This document shows, in pieces, positions 9,998-18,194 of a DNA stretch of 64,000 bases (position 1 is the stretch's first letter; each line of letters opens with the position of its first letter). The notes beneath the pieces were generated by a model, which was not told where the DNA came from, ran no database searches, and saw nothing but the letters and a program-made list of their open reading frames with translations. Both the position numbers and the translations under genes were made by a program. This stretch comes from Clostridium felsineum DSM 794 (GTDB lineage Bacteria; Bacillota; Clostridia; Clostridiales; Clostridiaceae). The stretch lies in the NCBI RefSeq assembly GCF_002006355.2, contig NZ_CP096980.1, forward strand, positions 248,001 to 312,000. Reading direction: 5' to 3'.

Positions 9998-10959
9998 TGG
10001 CTAAAAATGATGAAGTATTAATTGAGGTTAAGAACCTAAAGAAATATTTTAATGTTGGTCACGGAGCAATACTTAAAGCTGTAGATGATGTTAGTTTCAC
10101 AATCAATAAAGGTGAAACCTTAGGGCTTGTTGGAGAATCAGGTTGTGGTAAAACAACCTGTGGAAGAACAGTATTGGGTTTATATGAAGCTACAGAAGGT
10201 GAAGTAAACTATGATGGAGTAAACATACATAGTTTAAAAGGAAGATCTAAGAAGGAATTTAGTAAGAAAGCTCAGATGATTTTCCAGGATCCGTATGCAT
10301 GTTTAAATCCAAGAATGACAGTAGGAGACATAATAGCAGAAGGAATAGATATTCATGGTTTATATAAAGGTGAAGAAAGAACTAAGAAAATATATGAAAT
10401 GTTAGATCATGTTGGACTTAATAGAGAGCATGCATCAAGATTTCCTCATGAATTTTCCGGAGGACAAAGACAGAGAATAGGAATTGCAAGAGCACTAGCT
10501 ATAAATCCAGAATTTATAGTATGTGACGAACCAATATCCGCACTTGATGTTTCTATACAAGCACAAATAGTAAATCTTCTTATTAAGCTTCAGAGGGAAA
10601 TGGGCTTTACATATCTTTTTATAGCTCATGACTTATCAATGGTAAAACATATTTCGGATAGAGTTGGAGTAATGTATTTAGGGACAATGGTAGAGTTTGC
10701 AGCAAGTCATGATTTATATGAAAATCCGCTGCATCCATATACAAAGGCACTTATGTCAGCAATACCGATACCAGATCCTAAGGTTGAGAAAACGAGACAA
10801 AGGATAAAGCTTGAGGGAGAAGTACCAAGCCCGATAAATCCTAAACCAGGCTGTAGATTTGCAGCAAGATGCAAACAAGCAAAACCGGAATGTAGTACTA
10901 CAAGACCAGAATTTAAAGAAATTGAAAAGGGACACTTTGTAAGCTGTCATTTATATTAA
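9997..10959 (+). CDS. oppF: Oligopeptide ABC transporter ATPase OppF (second copy)
   Basis: A 320-residue ATPase that pairs with the OppD before it. Walker A is GESGCGKT, the Q-loop MIFQDPYACLNP, the signature FSGGQRQR and Walker B FIVCDEPISALD. The C-terminal cysteine tail is CRFAARCKQAKPEC. It is the last gene of the operon and is followed directly by a terminator shared with the convergent queC. Confidence 0.95.
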   Translation: MAKNDEVLIEVKNLKKYFNVGHGAILKAVDDVSFTINKGETLGLVGESGCGKTTCGRTVLGLYEATEGEVNYDGVNIHSLKGRSKKEFSKKAQMIFQDPYACLNPRMTVGDIIAEGIDIHGLYKGEERTKKIYEMLDHVGLNREHASRFPHEFSGGQRQRIGIARALAINPEFIVCDEPISALDVSIQAQIVNLLIKLQREMGFTYLFIAHDLSMVKHISDRVGVMYLGTMVEFAASHDLYENPLHPYTKALMSAIPIPDPKVEKTRQRIKLEGEVPSPINPKPGCRFAARCKQAKPECSTTRPEFKEIEKGHFVSCHLY

Positions 10960-10990
10960 AAAAATTCCTGCATAAAAGCAGGAATTTTTT
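10960..10990. terminator. Bidirectional terminator between oppF and queC
   Basis: AATTCCTGC and GCAGGAATT pair around a short AT loop, flanked by an A run on one side and a T run on the other. It can therefore stop transcription from both strands. The queC stop codon (10989-10991) lies at its edge. Confidence 0.88.
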
Positions 10991-11657
10991 ATTTATACAA
11001 TTTCTTGAATTCTACATATCCATGTTTTCTAAGTTTGCAAGCTGGGCAATTTCCACAGCCATTACCTTTAATTCCATTATAACAAGTTAAGGTTTCATTT
11101 TTTACTATGTCTAAAACTCCTAAATCGTCAGCTAATTTCCAAGTTTCAGCTTTGTCTATCCACATAAGTGGCGTTATTAAAACAAATTGATAATCCATAG
11201 CTAAATTAAGAGTAACATTTAAGGATTTTATAAAAACATCTCTACAATCAGGATAACCACTAAAATCACTTTGAGATACTCCTGTTATTATGTTATTTAT
11301 ACCTCTTTGTTTCGCAAATACAGCTGCAAAGGTTAAAAATAATAAATTTCTTCCATCTACAAAAGTGTTAGGAGTTCCTTCTTTAGGAGCATTTTCATCT
11401 ACTTTTATGTCAGTTCTAGTTAATGAATTAGGAGCCAATTGATTTAGAAGCTTCATATCTAAAATATGATGTTCAACTCCGTATTTTTTACATATATCCT
11501 TTGCGCATTCAAGCTCAAGTTTATGTTTTTGATTATAATCGAAGGATACAGCTATAACTTCTTTATATTTTTTCTTTGCTAAAAATAAACAAGTAGTGCT
11601 GTCCTGACCTCCACTAAATACTACAAGAGCTTTTTCTTTATTTATACTTATTTCCAT
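10989..11657 (-). CDS. queC: 7-cyano-7-deazaguanine (preQ0) synthase QueC
   Basis: Makes preQ0 from 7-carboxy-7-deazaguanine, using ATP and ammonia, in queuosine biosynthesis. The PP-loop SGGQDS is at residues 15-20, and a C-terminal zinc site is visible in CYNGIKGNGCGNCPACKLR (four Cys). I chose the ATG at 11657 because AAAGGTG lies 6 bp upstream; the earlier GTG at 11666 overlaps that site. It is the last gene of the que operon. Length (222 residues) is normal. Confidence 0.95.
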   Translation of the reverse strand: MEISINKEKALVVFSGGQDSTTCLFLAKKKYKEVIAVSFDYNQKHKLELECAKDICKKYGVEHHILDMKLLNQLAPNSLTRTDIKVDENAPKEGTPNTFVDGRNLLFLTFAAVFAKQRGINNIITGVSQSDFSGYPDCRDVFIKSLNVTLNLAMDYQFVLITPLMWIDKAETWKLADDLGVLDIVKNETLTCYNGIKGNGCGNCPACKLRKHGYVEFKKLYK

Positions 11658-11680
11658 GCAAATCACCTTTCATATTACGC

Positions 11681-12268
11681 TTAGGCTTTATATAATGCCA
11701 TAAGTTTATTTACTAAAGAATCATCAGTCTTAAATTTACCTTTAAGTGTCATTGTTGTAGTTTTTGTTCCTGGTCTTTTTATTCCTCTTGACGTCATGCA
11801 ACCATGTTCACCCTGTATAATAACGGCTACATCTCTTGAGTTTGTTATTTTCTCCATTATTTCAGCGATATCTTTTCCTATTCTTTCTTGAAGCTGAAGT
11901 CTTTTTGAAACCATATCTGCTATTCTAGCTATTTTGCTAAGGCCAATTAGACGTTTATTTGGTATATATGCTACTGCAACCTTCATGTTATACATAAGTG
12001 TCATATGGTGTTCGCAGTGGCTAAATATCTCAATGTCTTTTACAAGAACTATATTATCTTCTTCGTTTTCCTTTAAATCTTCCTCGAAGGTTTTGTTAAA
12101 CATTTCGGCGATAGCCTCATTTGAATAATTCATTCCTTCAAAAACTTCTTCGTACATTTTAGCTACTCTTTTTGGTGTCTCTTTAAGACCTTCTCTATCA
12201 GGATCATCTCCTAAGGCTAAAAGAATTCCTCTTATGTGCTTTTCAATTGCTTTTGTATCAATAGACAT
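11681..12268 (-). CDS. folE: GTP cyclohydrolase I FolE
   Basis: Converts GTP to 7,8-dihydroneopterin triphosphate, the shared first step of folate and queuosine synthesis. The zinc and catalytic residues lie in SHCEHHMTLMYN and in GEHGCMTSRGIKRPG. The 195 residues match bacterial FolE. Its place between queE and queC suggests that this copy mainly feeds deazaguanine synthesis. It starts 2 bp after the queE stop. Confidence 0.95.
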   Translation of the reverse strand: MSIDTKAIEKHIRGILLALGDDPDREGLKETPKRVAKMYEEVFEGMNYSNEAIAEMFNKTFEEDLKENEEDNIVLVKDIEIFSHCEHHMTLMYNMKVAVAYIPNKRLIGLSKIARIADMVSKRLQLQERIGKDIAEIMEKITNSRDVAVIIQGEHGCMTSRGIKRPGTKTTTMTLKGKFKTDDSLVNKLMALYKA

Positions 12269-12270
12269 AT

Positions 12271-12936
12271 TTATACACCTCTTTTATTGGGATTCCATAT
12301 GATTTTATGGATTTGTATTTGTAGTGTTACATCGTTAAGCTTGTTATTTTTCATAAATTCCACAATAGTCTCAGGAGAAATTTTTCCAAAAACAGGACTA
12401 ATGTATACATTTGTTTTATGTGTAAGCTTAAATTCTTTTATCAATTCTGTGACTTTTTCTAAATCCTTTAAAGAACTTACTACAAATTTTATCACATCTT
12501 TCATAGTAAGAAACTTAAAATTTGAGGTTTTCATAAAAGTTTCCATACCGCTATCTGGTAATTTGTAATCCATAGTGAAGGAAGGCATGTTTTTATAGTC
12601 TAAAAACGCTTCTAAATTTATACTTCCATTAGTTTCTATTTCCACATTTAAGTCATTATTTGAAGAAAGTAGACTTAAAAGTTCCTTAATATTATTTTGG
12701 AGAAGTGGTTCTCCTCCGGTCAAAGTTACATTTTTAACGCCAGTTTCTTTTATATACGAGTATATTTCATTTTCCGTCATCAAGGTATATTTTACATTTT
12801 CTTCGTTAGCCCATTTTGTATCACAGTAAACACAGTTTAGATTACAGCCTGCGAAACGTATAAAGGTAGAAAGTTTGCCGGCTTTTAAACCTTCCCCATT
12901 TATGCTTATAAATTTTTCAACTACTTTATAGTTCAT
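12271..12936 (-). CDS. queE: 7-carboxy-7-deazaguanine synthase QueE (radical SAM)
   Basis: Radical-SAM enzyme that contracts the ring of 6-carboxytetrahydropterin. The [4Fe-4S] cysteines are C31, C35 and C38 in GCNLNCVYCDTKW, and SINGEGLKAGKLSTFIRF is the typical substrate-side N-terminus. TLTGGEPLLQ is the SAM-binding GGE motif. At 221 residues it is compact, as expected. It is almost contiguous with queD and folE. Confidence 0.95.
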   Translation of the reverse strand: MNYKVVEKFISINGEGLKAGKLSTFIRFAGCNLNCVYCDTKWANEENVKYTLMTENEIYSYIKETGVKNVTLTGGEPLLQNNIKELLSLLSSNNDLNVEIETNGSINLEAFLDYKNMPSFTMDYKLPDSGMETFMKTSNFKFLTMKDVIKFVVSSLKDLEKVTELIKEFKLTHKTNVYISPVFGKISPETIVEFMKNNKLNDVTLQIQIHKIIWNPNKRGV

Positions 12937-12939
12937 TTT

Positions 12940-13350
12940 CTATACCTCTTTTACATACGAAGCACTATTATTTGGTGTTTCATATACTGTTATTTTTCGT
13001 ACATCATAGTTTAATCTTTCTATTTCATCAAAAAAGAATTTTGAAAAATTTTCTGCTGTTGGTCTAAAGGGTAATTCTATAATTCTAAAACCATCTTCTA
13101 TAAGACAATTATAAGTCAATTCTCTAAGAGTATTTTTCTCTATTATTAGAGCATGGTCGTAGAAATCTATAACTTCTTTAATTTTCTTCTTTAAAATAGT
13201 GAAGTCCTCAACCATATCATTAATTAAGGTTTTAGCTTGAATTTCCACTTCGATTTTCCATCTGTGTCCATGAATATTTGCACATTTACCATCGTAATTA
13301 CTAAGAAAATGTGCGCTGTCAAAACTATTTTCTATTTTTACAATATACAT
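12940..13350 (-). CDS. queD: 6-carboxy-tetrahydropterin synthase QueD
   Basis: Turns dihydroneopterin triphosphate into 6-carboxy-5,6,7,8-tetrahydropterin. The zinc histidines are in FDSAHFL and NIHGHRWKIEVE, and the catalytic Cys is in DGKCANIHGH. FYDHALII supplies the Asp-His pair, and the PTAENFSKFFFDEI region completes the pterin pocket. The 136 residues are typical. It is in the same operon as queE, folE and queC. Confidence 0.94.
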   Translation of the reverse strand: MYIVKIENSFDSAHFLSNYDGKCANIHGHRWKIEVEIQAKTLINDMVEDFTILKKKIKEVIDFYDHALIIEKNTLRELTYNCLIEDGFRIIELPFRPTAENFSKFFFDEIERLNYDVRKITVYETPNNSASYVKEV

Positions 13351-13367
13351 ATATAACTCCTTATTAA

Positions 13368-14141
13368 TTAAGCTTTTTCTAAATTTAATTTACTACCATA
13401 ATAACAACAGCCAATTGCGCCATTGAATTGAGGGCTATTAGGCACTACTATATTTTCATAATCATTAGAAAGATATTTTCTAATTGCATAATTATTTGCA
13501 ACACCGCCTGTTAACACCAGTGTTTTTGCTGGAAATTTTGTAAGTAGAGGCTTTATCTTATTATACATAGAGTAGTTAACTCCGGCACAAAGTCTTTCAA
13601 TAGTAGTTCCCTCAGCTATTTTTCCTATGAGCTCGGATTCAGAAAAAACGGCACAGGTTGAGTTTAATTTTACTGGATTTTCATAAAACGAATTCATTCT
13701 GTCTAGAGGTATTTCGAGAACATTTGCCATGTTTTCAAGATAACGTCCAGAGGAAGCCGCACATTTTTCATTGAGTTCTAAATCTTTTATAAAACCATCT
13801 TCTACTTTTGCTACTTTAACATCTTGACCACCAATATCAAGAAGTATGAAATCTTTAAGTTTTGTTTGGTACATAACTCCATATACATGAGCTTTGATCT
13901 CATTTATAGGTTTGAAAAGAGATAAATTTGTATTATTCCTTCCATATCCAGTTGAAATACCATTATTAATATAGGTTAAATTCAATTTGTTTAAATCTAC
14001 TTGAATTTTTGCATCCTTATAAGAACAATAATTTTTGTAAAAGCTTATAGTACTTATTTTAAAAGTATCATATATTTGATTATTTTCCATAATAGCCAGT
14101 TTTACTTCTCTACTTCCAAGATCAATACCTAAAGTTCTCAA
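13368..14141 (-). CDS. BadF/BadG/HgdC-type ATPase (dehydratase activase-like)
   Basis: ASKHA-fold ATPase that, in known relatives, uses ATP hydrolysis to push an electron into a partner [4Fe-4S] dehydratase or reductase. Nucleotide-binding motifs are GIDLGSREVKLAI at the N-terminus and LLDIGGQDVKV in the middle. The two cysteines that hold the bridging cluster of the activase dimer are in NEKCAASSGRYLE and STCAVFSESELI. LTGGVANN is the late adenosine motif. Its start overlaps the stop of the upstream dehydratase-like gene (ATGA). The substrate is unknown, and its place ahead of queuosine genes is unusual. Confidence 0.85.
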   Translation of the reverse strand: MRTLGIDLGSREVKLAIMENNQIYDTFKISTISFYKNYCSYKDAKIQVDLNKLNLTYINNGISTGYGRNNTNLSLFKPINEIKAHVYGVMYQTKLKDFILLDIGGQDVKVAKVEDGFIKDLELNEKCAASSGRYLENMANVLEIPLDRMNSFYENPVKLNSTCAVFSESELIGKIAEGTTIERLCAGVNYSMYNKIKPLLTKFPAKTLVLTGGVANNYAIRKYLSNDYENIVVPNSPQFNGAIGCCYYGSKLNLEKA

Positions 14142-15139
14142 AAGATTCCCTCCTTAGCATCAAGAAGCATGTCCAAGAAAGCTTCAAGTCTTAGTTTGGT
14201 TCTAGCATCTAATTGATTTAGCCTGTCACCTTCTATATTTATAACAGGTGCGTTAAGCTTCTCCTTTATTACAATATCTTGGATAGTTCTGTAGCAAAAT
14301 GCTTGTGTATAATGAATTATGCCATCGATCTCACGATTTTTAATTTGTTTGTTTATTTCATCTATTCTAAAATAAACATCATAAGGATAGGTGTAGTCTA
14401 AATATTGCTCATATATATTTTTGGCTTTTAAAGCACGAGGAAAGGCAAATTCTCTTTGAACCTCATTGTATACGATTTTTGCATCAAAGTTGGTAACAAA
14501 ATCATATATATCAGTTGTCATAGGAGGTACACCTATATAACCTAAACGAAGCTTTGAATAATGTGGTTCTCTTTTTTTGATAGTTTCTATGACGGATGTT
14601 AGATCGTTACTAAAATTATCAATATTACCATTTAAATCGCTAAAGGATATTTGCCATATATGATTTTCAAGTGCAGTGGCTTTATTATCTTCAAAGGTTA
14701 GTCTATCTATTTCTATACCTAGTTTTCTTAATTTATTTAGTTTGTCTTTTGTTTTTTCAACTTCTTCTAAAGTTACATGAAATAAATCCATAAAAGTATT
14801 AAGCTCACGTTTAACATCCTTTAGGCTATGACTTGAAGGATATGAAAAGGGATATACTTTTATACCTTTCATGGAAAGAACTTCTGTTAATGCTTTTGTA
14901 TTTGAACAATCACCATCATGAACGCCAACAATTTCTTTTATGTTATTACTAATACAAGCTCCGTATATCCCCTTTATCCAAGCACAAAGGCTTTTAGGAA
15001 ATCCATCTTTTTCGGCTAAATCAATGTATTTAGAATAATCAGTTGAGCCTACAAAAACGTTGTTTAAATCAATAGGAGTGTATCCGGCCGTTAGTAATAC
15101 TTCGATTGGAACTGTTGTAGTTAGACCTATTTTTTTCAT
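14138..15139 (-). CDS. 2-hydroxyacyl-CoA dehydratase D-subunit-like (HgdB/BcrB family) protein
   Basis: Fe-S protein of the HgdB family, partner of the activase that follows. Three cysteines sit at the expected spacing for one [4Fe-4S] cluster: in KSLCAWIK, GDCSNTK and QAFCYRT. It is 333 residues, shorter than classical subunits of about 380-430, and there is no second dehydratase subunit nearby, so it probably acts as a homodimer. I chose the ATG at 15139 because the upstream ATG at 15151 lies inside the ATGGAGG ribosome site. It is the first gene of the que operon. A classical CoA substrate is not implied by the context; the function is unknown. Confidence 0.8.
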   Translation of the reverse strand: MKKIGLTTTVPIEVLLTAGYTPIDLNNVFVGSTDYSKYIDLAEKDGFPKSLCAWIKGIYGACISNNIKEIVGVHDGDCSNTKALTEVLSMKGIKVYPFSYPSSHSLKDVKRELNTFMDLFHVTLEEVEKTKDKLNKLRKLGIEIDRLTFEDNKATALENHIWQISFSDLNGNIDNFSNDLTSVIETIKKREPHYSKLRLGYIGVPPMTTDIYDFVTNFDAKIVYNEVQREFAFPRALKAKNIYEQYLDYTYPYDVYFRIDEINKQIKNREIDGIIHYTQAFCYRTIQDIVIKEKLNAPVINIEGDRLNQLDARTKLRLEAFLDMLLDAKEGIF

Positions 15140-15160
15140 ATATACCTCCATATTTGTAAT

Positions 15161-15293
15161 AAAAAAAGAGCGGAATCCGCCCTATAAACAAAAAAACCTA
15201 CCTCACCCGGTAGATAATGCCCTGGTTTTGTTTATAGACAGGATGGATTTCGAACTGTCTTTATTTAAAGAAAAAAATTCTTTTTAATATATC
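15161..15293 (-). ncRNA. Structured 5' leader with terminator upstream of the dehydratase/que operon; class unknown
   Basis: Transcribed from the promoter at 15300-15328. It contains, in transcript order, a small hairpin (GACAG/CTGTC, 15237-15259), a perfect 12-bp stem (15226-15237 with 15182-15193) enclosing a 7-bp hairpin with loop GGGTGA (about 15199-15218), and a terminator (GGGCGG at 15182-15177, CCGCTC at 15173-15168, then seven Ts). The terminator ends just before the ribosome site of the first gene. This layout fits a transcription-attenuating riboswitch. I compared it by eye with preQ1-I/II, THF, purine and fluoride aptamers and found no match. Confidence 0.6.
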
Positions 15294-15299
15294 ATAAAT

Positions 15300-15328
15300 A
15301 TTTTAAACTTAAATTTATTATCAGTCAA
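15300..15328 (-). promoter_or_regulatory. Sigma-A promoter of the dehydratase/que operon
   Basis: On the minus strand, TTGACT (15328-15323) and TAAAAT (15305-15300) are separated by exactly 17 bp. Transcription would start near 15293, giving a leader of about 150 bases. Confidence 0.72.
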
Positions 15329-15359
15329 GAGTAGTATATTGGGATAGTAAAGGCTTAAC

Positions 15360-15403
15360 AATGCTTTGCTTTAAATAAGTGGGAGTGTTTAAAGCAAAGC
15401 ATT
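15360..15403 (-). terminator. Long hairpin downstream of the ferredoxin gene
   Basis: A perfect 16-bp inverted repeat (15360-15375 with 15388-15403) and a 12-base loop, lying 47 bp past the ferredoxin stop. The trailing T run is weak on both strands, so it may act as a 3' stabilising hairpin as well as a terminator. Confidence 0.65.
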
Positions 15404-15449
15404 TATTAATATGAATTTACAGGTTAAGGGGTATGATTAAGTGTGGGAA

Positions 15450-15638
15450 TTATCTTATTTCAATAGCGTCAACAGGACATGATTCAGCTGCTTCTTTCGC
15501 AGAGTCTTTTAAATCATCTGCGACTTCTGCTTCATCAGCAACAGCTTTACCATCATCATCCATTTGGAATATTTCTGGACATACTGCAGGACATGTTCCG
15601 CAGCCAATACAGGTTTCTTTGTCTACAAATGCTTTCAT
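15450..15638 (-). CDS. [4Fe-4S] ferredoxin
   Basis: Low-potential electron carrier of 62 residues. The motif CIGCGTCPAVCPE gives C10, C13, C16 and C20, and the distal cysteine is C54 in SCPVDAIE. Only one full cluster set is present, so this is a single-cluster ferredoxin of the Thermotoga/Desulfovibrio type rather than the classical 2[4Fe-4S] clostridial form. It is strongly acidic. It lies upstream of the dehydratase-like pair on the same strand but is separated by a hairpin and a promoter. It could supply electrons to the activase, but that is inference. Confidence 0.92.
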   Translation of the reverse strand: MKAFVDKETCIGCGTCPAVCPEIFQMDDDGKAVADEAEVADDLKDSAKEAAESCPVDAIEIR

Positions 15639-15850
15639 AAATAATCGCCTCCAAGTTTAGAATAACCCAAACATACCTATTTTATGTAAGTTTTTTTTGA
15701 AAAAATATTATGCATAAATATTAATTTTGTTGTAATTTTGTCTTAGGTGTGTTAACATATTGTTAATGAAAAACTGAATACAATATAAATATTATTAAAA
15801 AATACCAATGAATAATATTAAAGTGTTATAAAAGCATTAATAATTATTCA

Positions 15851-15879
15851 TTGACAAATCAAAAAAATTACAATAAAAT
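15851..15879 (+). promoter_or_regulatory. Sigma-A promoter of the amino-acid ABC operon
   Basis: TTGACA (15851-15856), a 17-bp spacer and TAAAAT (15874-15879), placed 27 bp before the coding start of the binding protein. Confidence 0.75.
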
Positions 15880-15905
15880 TCAATTATTGAGGCAGAGGTG
15901 GTTTT

Positions 15906-16715
15906 ATGTTAAAGAAGATTTTTTCACTATCAGTTGGTCTATGTCTAACACTAGCTATGTTTACAGGTTGTACGTCGTCAACAACAGCAAGTAAGGATGA
16001 TTCTCTTGCAAGGATTCAGAAAGCTAAAGAGATTGTAATTGGAATAGATGATACTTATCCCCCAATGGAATTTAAAGACAAGGCTTCGGGTAAAGTTTCT
16101 GGATTTGATATAGACATGGCAAATGCTATAGCAAAGAAGCTTGGTGTTAAAACTAAATTTGTTCCCAATTCTTTTGACGGTATATTTCTTGCTTTAAAAT
16201 CTAAAAAGTTTGATGTTGTACATTCAAGCATAAGCATAACCAATGAGAGAAAGAAATCTATGATATTCTCTGACCCATATATATATGGTGGAAATGCTAT
16301 ATTTGTTAAGGCTGACAATACCACAATTAAAAATGAAAAAGATTTTAAAAGTCAGGTTGTAGGTTGTGAAGTTGGAACTACTGCTCAGGACGTTTTAGGT
16401 AAAATGTCAGATATAAAGGAAGTTAAAAAGTACAATGCAATGACAGACGCATTTTTAGATTTACAGAATGGAAGAATAGCAGCGGTTGTTAGTGATCCTA
16501 TGGTTGGAGATTACTACAACGTTACAGATCCTGGTAAATTCAAAAAACTGAAATCTTCTCTTACACAGGAACCAATAGGAGTTGCATTTAGAAAAGAAGA
16601 TAAATCTTTAAGAGATGCTTACAATAAAGCTATAAAAGAACTTAAGAAGGACGGAACTATGTCAAAACTATCAGAGAAATGGTTTGGTATAGATGTTTAT
16701 GCAAATCAGAAATAA
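15906..16715 (+). CDS. Polar amino-acid ABC transporter substrate-binding lipoprotein
   Basis: SBP family 3 protein of 269 residues that captures an amino acid outside the cell. The lipoprotein signal ends at FTGC (Cys about residue 22). Family segments are IVIGIDDTYPPMEFKD, GFDIDMANAIAKKLG and DVVHSSISITNERKKSM, and the late WFGIDVY end is typical. It heads a binding protein-permease-ATPase operon. The subclass looks like glutamine, arginine or cystine uptake; the sequence alone does not settle the ligand. Confidence 0.93.
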   Translation: MLKKIFSLSVGLCLTLAMFTGCTSSTTASKDDSLARIQKAKEIVIGIDDTYPPMEFKDKASGKVSGFDIDMANAIAKKLGVKTKFVPNSFDGIFLALKSKKFDVVHSSISITNERKKSMIFSDPYIYGGNAIFVKADNTTIKNEKDFKSQVVGCEVGTTAQDVLGKMSDIKEVKKYNAMTDAFLDLQNGRIAAVVSDPMVGDYYNVTDPGKFKKLKSSLTQEPIGVAFRKEDKSLRDAYNKAIKELKKDGTMSKLSEKWFGIDVYANQK

Positions 16716-16792
16716 AGTGGGGATTTAATTTTTAGATATTAAAGTTCAACCTTAAAGCACTCGTAAAGAAACACTAATTGGAGGAATTTTTA

Positions 16793-17446
16793 ATGGATAT
16801 TAGCTCTTTAAACAAAGTAATTCCGGTACTATTAGATGGTACCCGTATTACTTTATTACTAACTTGTTCTTCGATAATTATAGGATGCATTATTGGAACT
16901 ATTATAGCAATGTTTAAAACTTCATCTATAGGCGTATTAAAAGTTATAGGTAAGTTTTACACATGGATTTTAAGAGGAACGCCTCTTTTATTACAATTAT
17001 ATGTTTACTATTATGGTCTTCCATTTTTAAGCGATAAACTTACAATGACACCAATGAAAGCTGCAATATTAGGTCTAAGCTTAAATTCAGGAGCCTATAT
17101 TGCAGAGATAATTAGGGGTGGAATACTTGCTATCGATAATGGACAATTTGAGGCTGCAAAAGCTTTAGGTTTAACATATGGACAAACAATGAAAAGAATT
17201 ATATTGCCACAAGCAATTAGAGTTGTAATTCCACCTTGTGGTAATGAGTTTATAGCAATGATAAAAGATACTTCTTTGGTTTCTGTAATAACAATGGAGG
17301 AACTATTAAGAAAAGCTCAACTTTTAGTTTCAGCATCTGGAGATGCAGTTACTCCATATTTATTCGCAGGAATATTTTATTTGATTTTAACAACTATATT
17401 TACAGGAATATTCTCCAAGATAGAGAAAAAATTATCCGTATATTAA
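16793..17446 (+). CDS. Amino-acid ABC transporter permease (His/Glu/Gln type)
   Basis: Membrane subunit with about five helices. It has the family N-terminus (VLLDGTRITLLLTCSSIIIG), the segment LRGTPLLLQLYVYYYGLP and the EAA loop FEAAKALGLTYGQTMKRIILPQA. I start it at the ATG at 16793, 7 bp after GGAGG; the upstream TTG at 16778 overlaps the ribosome site. It has 217 residues, a normal length, and is co-transcribed with the binding protein and ATPase. Confidence 0.94.
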   Translation: MDISSLNKVIPVLLDGTRITLLLTCSSIIIGCIIGTIIAMFKTSSIGVLKVIGKFYTWILRGTPLLLQLYVYYYGLPFLSDKLTMTPMKAAILGLSLNSGAYIAEIIRGGILAIDNGQFEAAKALGLTYGQTMKRIILPQAIRVVIPPCGNEFIAMIKDTSLVSVITMEELLRKAQLLVSASGDAVTPYLFAGIFYLILTTIFTGIFSKIEKKLSVY

Positions 17447-17459
17447 GAGGTGTTTTCGT

Positions 17460-18191
17460 ATGTTAATGATTGAAGCTAAAAATTTGACAAAGACTTTTGG
17501 AAAGTTAACGGTTTTTAAAGATTTAAATGTTAGTATTTCAAAAGGAGAAGTTCTTGTTATAATAGGACCATCAGGTTCAGGCAAAAGTACGTTTTTAAGA
17601 TGTTTAAATCATCTAGAAGAGCCAAATGGAGGACAGGTTATTATTGAAGGAGAGCTGTTAGACCATAGAGATAAAAAGAAGTATAGAGGGATAATAGAAA
17701 AGACAGGGATGGTTTTTCAAAATTATAATTTATTTCCGCACATGACTGTACTTCAAAATGTTATGGAAGCTCCTATTACTGTTAAAAAAGAAGATAAAAA
17801 GTTAGTACGTGAAAGAGCAGAGGCTTTAATTAAAAAGGTTGGACTTAGTGAAAAAATGGATGTATATCCTTCAAAATTGTCAGGAGGTCAAAAGCAAAGG
17901 GTCGCAATTGCAAGAGCACTTTGTATGCAGCCAGATATAATGCTTTTTGATGAACCAACATCTGCATTAGATCCAGAACTTGTAGGGGAAGTTTTAAGTG
18001 TAATGAAGGGACTTGCAGAAGAAGGAATGACAATGGTAGTTGTAACTCATGAAATGGGTTTTGCTCGTGAAGTGGCGGATAGAGTAATATTTATGGATGG
18101 TGGAAAGATAGTGGAGGAAAGTACTCCAGAAGATATATTCACAAATCCAAAGGAAGAAAGAACTAAGGAATTTTTAAATAAAATATTATAA
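17460..18191 (+). CDS. Polar amino-acid ABC transporter ATPase
   Basis: GlnQ/HisP-type ATPase of 243 residues. Walker A is GPSGSGKST, the Q-loop MVFQNYNLFPHMTVLQNV, the signature LSGGQKQRVAIARAL, Walker B IMLFDEPTSALDPE and the H-loop VVTHEMGFAREVADR. It follows the permease by 13 bp and closes the operon at a terminator. The start could also be the ATG two codons later. Confidence 0.95.
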   Translation: MLMIEAKNLTKTFGKLTVFKDLNVSISKGEVLVIIGPSGSGKSTFLRCLNHLEEPNGGQVIIEGELLDHRDKKKYRGIIEKTGMVFQNYNLFPHMTVLQNVMEAPITVKKEDKKLVRERAEALIKKVGLSEKMDVYPSKLSGGQKQRVAIARALCMQPDIMLFDEPTSALDPELVGEVLSVMKGLAEEGMTMVVVTHEMGFAREVADRVIFMDGGKIVEESTPEDIFTNPKEERTKEFLNKIL

Positions 18192-18194
18192 AAA

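Noticed and set aside
15161..15293. preQ1-I riboswitch in front of the que operon
   Set aside because: The required small H-type pseudoknot with an A-rich tail (ACCCTC ... AAAAAACTA) is absent; the visible structure is different.
16778..16792. TTG start for the amino-acid permease
   Set aside because: The TTG overlaps GGAGG, the ribosome site of the ATG at 16793.
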